From contig DATCTK010000022.1 in the NCBI GenBank assembly GCA_036567985.1, positions 1 through 64,000 on the forward strand: DNA of 64,000 nt, given 5' to 3'. This document shows, piece after piece, positions 60,970 through 64,000 of this stretch. The first letter of the stretch is position 1. Each line of letters begins with the position of its first letter. The DNA comes from SZUA-229 sp036567985 (GTDB lineage Bacteria > Pseudomonadota > Gammaproteobacteria > SZUA-229). The translations under genes were made by a program, and so were the position numbers. Below the pieces are notes generated by a model. That model did not search any database and was not told the DNA's origin. It saw nothing but the letters and a program-made list of their open reading frames with translations.

Positions 60970-60994
60970 AATTTGATCAAAAGCTGAATAAGCT

Positions 60995-61837
60995 ATGCAA
61001 AATATTTTAATCAATGGACAGGCCGCATCACAGATTGATGTGCGTGATCGTGGTTTTCAGTATGGCGACGGTGTGTTTGAAACCATTGCCTGTAAAAACG
61101 GCCAGCTAGAGTTCTGGCAGGCGCATATGCAGCGGCTTGCGGATGCCTGTGAGCGCCTGAATCTTCCCGCTGTTCCTGCGCAACAGTGGCTGGATGATAT
61201 TGCCGCACTGCAGCCACAGGGTGAGGCGGTGATCAAGTTGATTCTGACGCGCGGGGTGTCCGGTCGAGGTTATGCCTATAGCGACAGCGAGCAACAGCCG
61301 CTGCGCGTGTGCGCGCTTTATCCCTGGCCGGATTACCCACCACAGAATCAGCAGGGCATCAACGCGATCATCTGCAAAACCCCGGTATCAATGAATGCGG
61401 CACTGGCGGGCATCAAGCATTTAAACCGGCTGGATAATGTGCTGGCACGTAATGAATGGCGTGACCCGCATATCGCAGAAGGCCTGATGCTGGACCACCA
61501 GCAGCATGTGATTGAAGGCACCATGAGCAATGTGTTCTGTGTGCTGGATGATCAACTTTATACCCCATCCCTTGATCGCTGCGGGGTGCGGGGCGTGATG
61601 CGCGAGCAGATTATACAGCTGGCACAGTCGCAGGGAATTACGCTGAATGAAATTGAAATCAGTCAGCAGAATTTTCTGCAGATGGATGAGATATTTGTCA
61701 GTAACAGCCTGATTGGCATCTGGCCGGTAAGCCGCATTGTTGATCAGCCAGAGCGACAATACACTACCTCTATGGCGCAACAGTTACAGCGACAGCTACA
61801 GCAACTCGATGTGCACAGGGCACTTGAAGCAAACTAG
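60995..61837 (+). CDS. pabC: aminodeoxychorismate lyase
   Basis: 280 aa. Fold-type IV PLP enzyme: DRGFQYGDGVFETIACKNG, PLP Lys in GIKHLNRLDNVLARNEW, EGTMSNVFCVLD, and VSNSLIGIWPV. Releases p-aminobenzoate from the PabB product. Nine bases before mltG. Confidence 0.95.
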   Translation: MQNILINGQAASQIDVRDRGFQYGDGVFETIACKNGQLEFWQAHMQRLADACERLNLPAVPAQQWLDDIAALQPQGEAVIKLILTRGVSGRGYAYSDSEQQPLRVCALYPWPDYPPQNQQGINAIICKTPVSMNAALAGIKHLNRLDNVLARNEWRDPHIAEGLMLDHQQHVIEGTMSNVFCVLDDQLYTPSLDRCGVRGVMREQIIQLAQSQGITLNEIEISQQNFLQMDEIFVSNSLIGIWPVSRIVDQPERQYTTSMAQQLQRQLQQLDVHRALEAN

Positions 61838-61845
61838 ACGAAACC

Positions 61846-62841
61846 ATGATAAAAAAACTGATTGCACTGTTGTTTATTCTTGCCGCGGCACTGTTACTGG
61901 ATGTCTATTTCTTTCTGCAGAAACCACTGGGACTGGATCAGTCCATAAGTTACGACTTCAAACCCGGTAGCAGCGTGTCGGCGCTGGCGCGTGATCTGGA
62001 AAAGCAGCAGATCATTTCCAACCGGCTGTATTTTTCCGTACTCACCCGCCTCACTGGCAGTGCAAAACAGTTAAGAGCGGGTGAATACGAACTGACGCCC
62101 GGGATGACGGTATGGCAGCTACATGAGCTGCTGAAAAAAGGCAAGGTTCGTCTGTACGCCCTGACCCTGGTGGAAGGCTTTAATTTCCGTCAGATGATGC
62201 AGGCAGTGCATGCCTCTGAATACCTTGATCACCAGTTAAAAGGACTGAGTGATCAACAGATTATGCAGAAAATCGGTTATCCGGATGAGCATCCCGAAGG
62301 CCGCTTTTTTCCCGATACCTATCATTTTCCCCGAGGTACCAGCGACATTCAGTTACTGCGCCAGGCCTATGGGGAAATGCAGCGACGACTGGCGCAGGCC
62401 TGGCAACAACGGGATGTTGGCCTGCCGATAAAAAGTGCCTATGAGTTGCTGACACTGGCATCGATTGTGGAAAAGGAAAGTGCCGTAGCCGAAGAACGGG
62501 GCATTATTGCCGGTGTGTTTGTTAACCGCTTGCGTAAGGGCATGCGACTGCAAACCGATCCTACGGTTATCTATGGGATCAAGGATTATGATGGGGATAT
62601 TCGCTTCCGTGATTTACGCAGGGATACGCCCTATAACACCTATACCCGTCATGGTCTGCCACCCACACCGATCGCGATGCCGGGGCAGGGTGCGCTGGAT
62701 GCCGCAAGTCAGCCGGAAGATACCGATTATATTTACTTTGTTGCTACTTCGGATCAGTCCGGGCGGCATATTTTTTCCACGACACTGGCAGAACATGAAC
62801 GGGCCGTGGACATTCATCAACGTAAAATAAAGCGCAACTAA
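61846..62841 (+). CDS. mltG: endolytic murein transglycosylase
   Basis: 331 aa. One N-terminal helix (LIALLFILAAALLLDVYFFL), LysM-like part, then YceG domain with EGRFFPDTYHFPRGT, catalytic Glu in LASIVEKESAVAEERG, and LQTDPTVIYG, PGQGALDAA. Cuts nascent glycan strands, ending their elongation. Order pabC-mltG-tmk is standard. Confidence 0.96.
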   Translation: MIKKLIALLFILAAALLLDVYFFLQKPLGLDQSISYDFKPGSSVSALARDLEKQQIISNRLYFSVLTRLTGSAKQLRAGEYELTPGMTVWQLHELLKKGKVRLYALTLVEGFNFRQMMQAVHASEYLDHQLKGLSDQQIMQKIGYPDEHPEGRFFPDTYHFPRGTSDIQLLRQAYGEMQRRLAQAWQQRDVGLPIKSAYELLTLASIVEKESAVAEERGIIAGVFVNRLRKGMRLQTDPTVIYGIKDYDGDIRFRDLRRDTPYNTYTRHGLPPTPIAMPGQGALDAASQPEDTDYIYFVATSDQSGRHIFSTTLAEHERAVDIHQRKIKRN

Positions 62842-62911
62842 TGTCTGTGAGAAATTCTGCTATGATTCGCCGCCTGTTTATTTTTTCTGCAAGCATTGTG
62901 GGGGCAAAAAA

Positions 62912-63559
62912 ATGAGTCGGCCATTATTTATTACACTTGAAGGTTCAGAGGGCGTCGGCAAGACCTCCAATATGCAGTTTATTCAATCATTGCTGCAACA
63001 GCAGCAGATTGATTTTATTGAAACCCGTGAGCCGGGCGGGACACCTTTAGGTGAGGCTCTGCGTGAAATGTTACTGGGTGAAGCCTTTAAAGGCATGTCA
63101 TCCGACACCGAACTGATGCTGATGTTCGCCGCCCGTGCCGAACATGTGGCGCAGGTGATTAAACCGGCCCTGGCGAAAGGCCAGTGGGTGTTGTGCGACC
63201 GTTTTACTGATGCTACTTATGCCTATCAGGGCGGAGGGCGTCAACTGGATATGCAGCGCATTGCCGGGCTGGAAAACTGGGTGCTGGGGGAATTGCGACC
63301 TGACCTGACCATTCTGCTGGATGCGCCCATTGAAGTCGGTCGTGAGCGTGCAGGTAAACGCAGTGCGCCGGATCGCTTTGAGCAGGAGCGCGATGCGTTT
63401 TTTAACCGGGTCAGGGAAACCTATCTGGTCAGGGCAAAAGCCGAGCCGCAGCGCATTAAAGTGGTGGATGCCTCGCTTGAATTAGCCGCCGTGCAGGCGC
63501 AGATAAAAGAAATATTACAGCAGTATATCCAGGCTGCTTCTTCAACACCCGCGGTTTAA
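62912..63559 (+). CDS. tmk: thymidylate kinase
   Basis: 215 aa. P-loop LEGSEGVGKTSN, TREPGGTPLGEALREML, DRFTDATYAYQGGGR with the DR motif, and lid RAGKRSAPDRFE. Phosphorylates dTMP. Preceded by GGGGGC ribosome site. holB, the usual next gene, is not reached in the window. Confidence 0.97.
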   Translation: MSRPLFITLEGSEGVGKTSNMQFIQSLLQQQQIDFIETREPGGTPLGEALREMLLGEAFKGMSSDTELMLMFAARAEHVAQVIKPALAKGQWVLCDRFTDATYAYQGGGRQLDMQRIAGLENWVLGELRPDLTILLDAPIEVGRERAGKRSAPDRFEQERDAFFNRVRETYLVRAKAEPQRIKVVDASLELAAVQAQIKEILQQYIQAASSTPAV

Positions 63560-63567
63560 AAAAGAAA

Positions 63568-63705
63568 ACGCAAATAAACGCAAATAAACGCAAATGTTTA
63601 TATAAAACGATCCAGGTACAGTGAAATCTGCATGTGTCATTATGCTCGTTCCCACGCAGGAGCATGCGAACCAGTCATAAAATTGCGTTTATTAGCGGAC
63701 TTTTT
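63568..63705. repeat. AACGCAAAT repeats and truncated CGTTCCCACGC repeat after tmk
   Basis: Three tandem AAATAAACGC units (63568-63597) face ATTGCGTTTATTAGCGGAC (63681-63700). Between them lies a truncated copy of the CGTTCCCACGC...GGAGCATG repeat (63641-63674). No gene. Confidence 0.75.
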
Positions 63706-63716
63706 ATGGTCTTTGC

Positions 63717-63988
63717 CTAGGGTACCTCTGAATAATGATGACATATCTCTGGCTTACAGGTGTGTTCGCAATCAAGGCAGTGTTTTGAAAGCAGGCTCAA
63801 GCCTGGTGAGAAACACTAACGCAGAGTGCGGACACACCTGTAAGCCCCGCAGGGCGAGGCCTGAAGCGCACATCTACGGTGTTGTGCTTCTTATGAAGGA
63901 TCGGGCCATTCACTGCGAAGCACGCCTTGTAGCTGCACGCTTCAGGTCTCGCAGAGACATATCAGCATTGTTCAGAGGTACCCTAGAG
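63717..63988. mobile_element. 272-bp MITE-like element
   Basis: Ends are inverted repeats: CTAGGGTACCTCTGAATAAT at the left and its near-exact complement at the right, continuing with mismatches (ATGATGACATATCTCTG) for about 36 bases. No ORF is credible inside. CTAG at both ends could be a 4-bp duplication or part of the repeat. A non-autonomous transposon or remnant. Confidence 0.7.
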
Positions 63989-64000
63989 TTTTATTTCAAC

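Overview
The window is chromosomal DNA of a gammaproteobacterium. It contains one complete Mu-like (transposable) prophage at 158-37779, followed by about 26 kb of housekeeping genes. The host call rests on the gene order hrcA / grpE-dnaK-dnaJ / dapB and fabD-fabG-acpP-fabF-pabB-pabC-mltG-tmk, heat-shock sigma-32 promoters, NsrR, LolCD and MsrPQ. The order looks like Chromatiales-type sulfur or marine gammaproteobacteria, but the genus cannot be fixed by eye. No rRNA, tRNA or CRISPR was seen.

Prophage (158-37779, 37,622 bp). It begins TGT, ends ACA and is flanked by a perfect 5-bp duplication, ACCCC (153-157 and 37780-37784). It interrupts an intergenic repeat whose intact paralogue lies at 47585-47866, so the empty site can be reconstructed. 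Layout is unusual: the immunity region is in the middle (17.2-19.4 kb) and two long arms diverge from it. The leftward arm runs Ner-like regulator, small early genes, transposase A, target-choice ATPase B, DUF3164, GemA, Mor, then endolysin, holin, small and large terminase, portal, a set of small accessory genes, and the minor head protein gpF next to the left end. The rightward arm runs protease/scaffold, decoration protein, capsid, two large surface-type proteins (a beta-propeller and a beta-helix fused to the gp36 connector), tail completion, sheath, tube, frameshifted chaperone, tape measure, baseplate and a short fibre, ending beside the right end. Each late arm is preceded by a near-identical hairpin plus T-tract (9491-9510 and 19425-19456). 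The repressor faces right and appears to share a lysogenic operon with a PD-(D/E)xK-type nuclease and a two-helix membrane protein.

Host part (37780-64000). The genes are mltD (-), rnhA, dnaQ, msrP, msrQ, sfsA, a lolC/E-type permease, lolD and hrcA. A nitrosative-stress set follows: NsrR diverges from a truncated haemoglobin and a ferredoxin-type reductase across a palindromic operator. Next come grpE, dnaK, dnaJ, a DsrE-like protein and dapB, then the fatty-acid, folate and cell-wall cluster fabD to tmk.

Repeats fill most host gaps. At least four interspersed families occur, plus a perfect 29-bp inverted repeat between rnhA and dnaQ and a 272-bp MITE-like element at 63717-63988.
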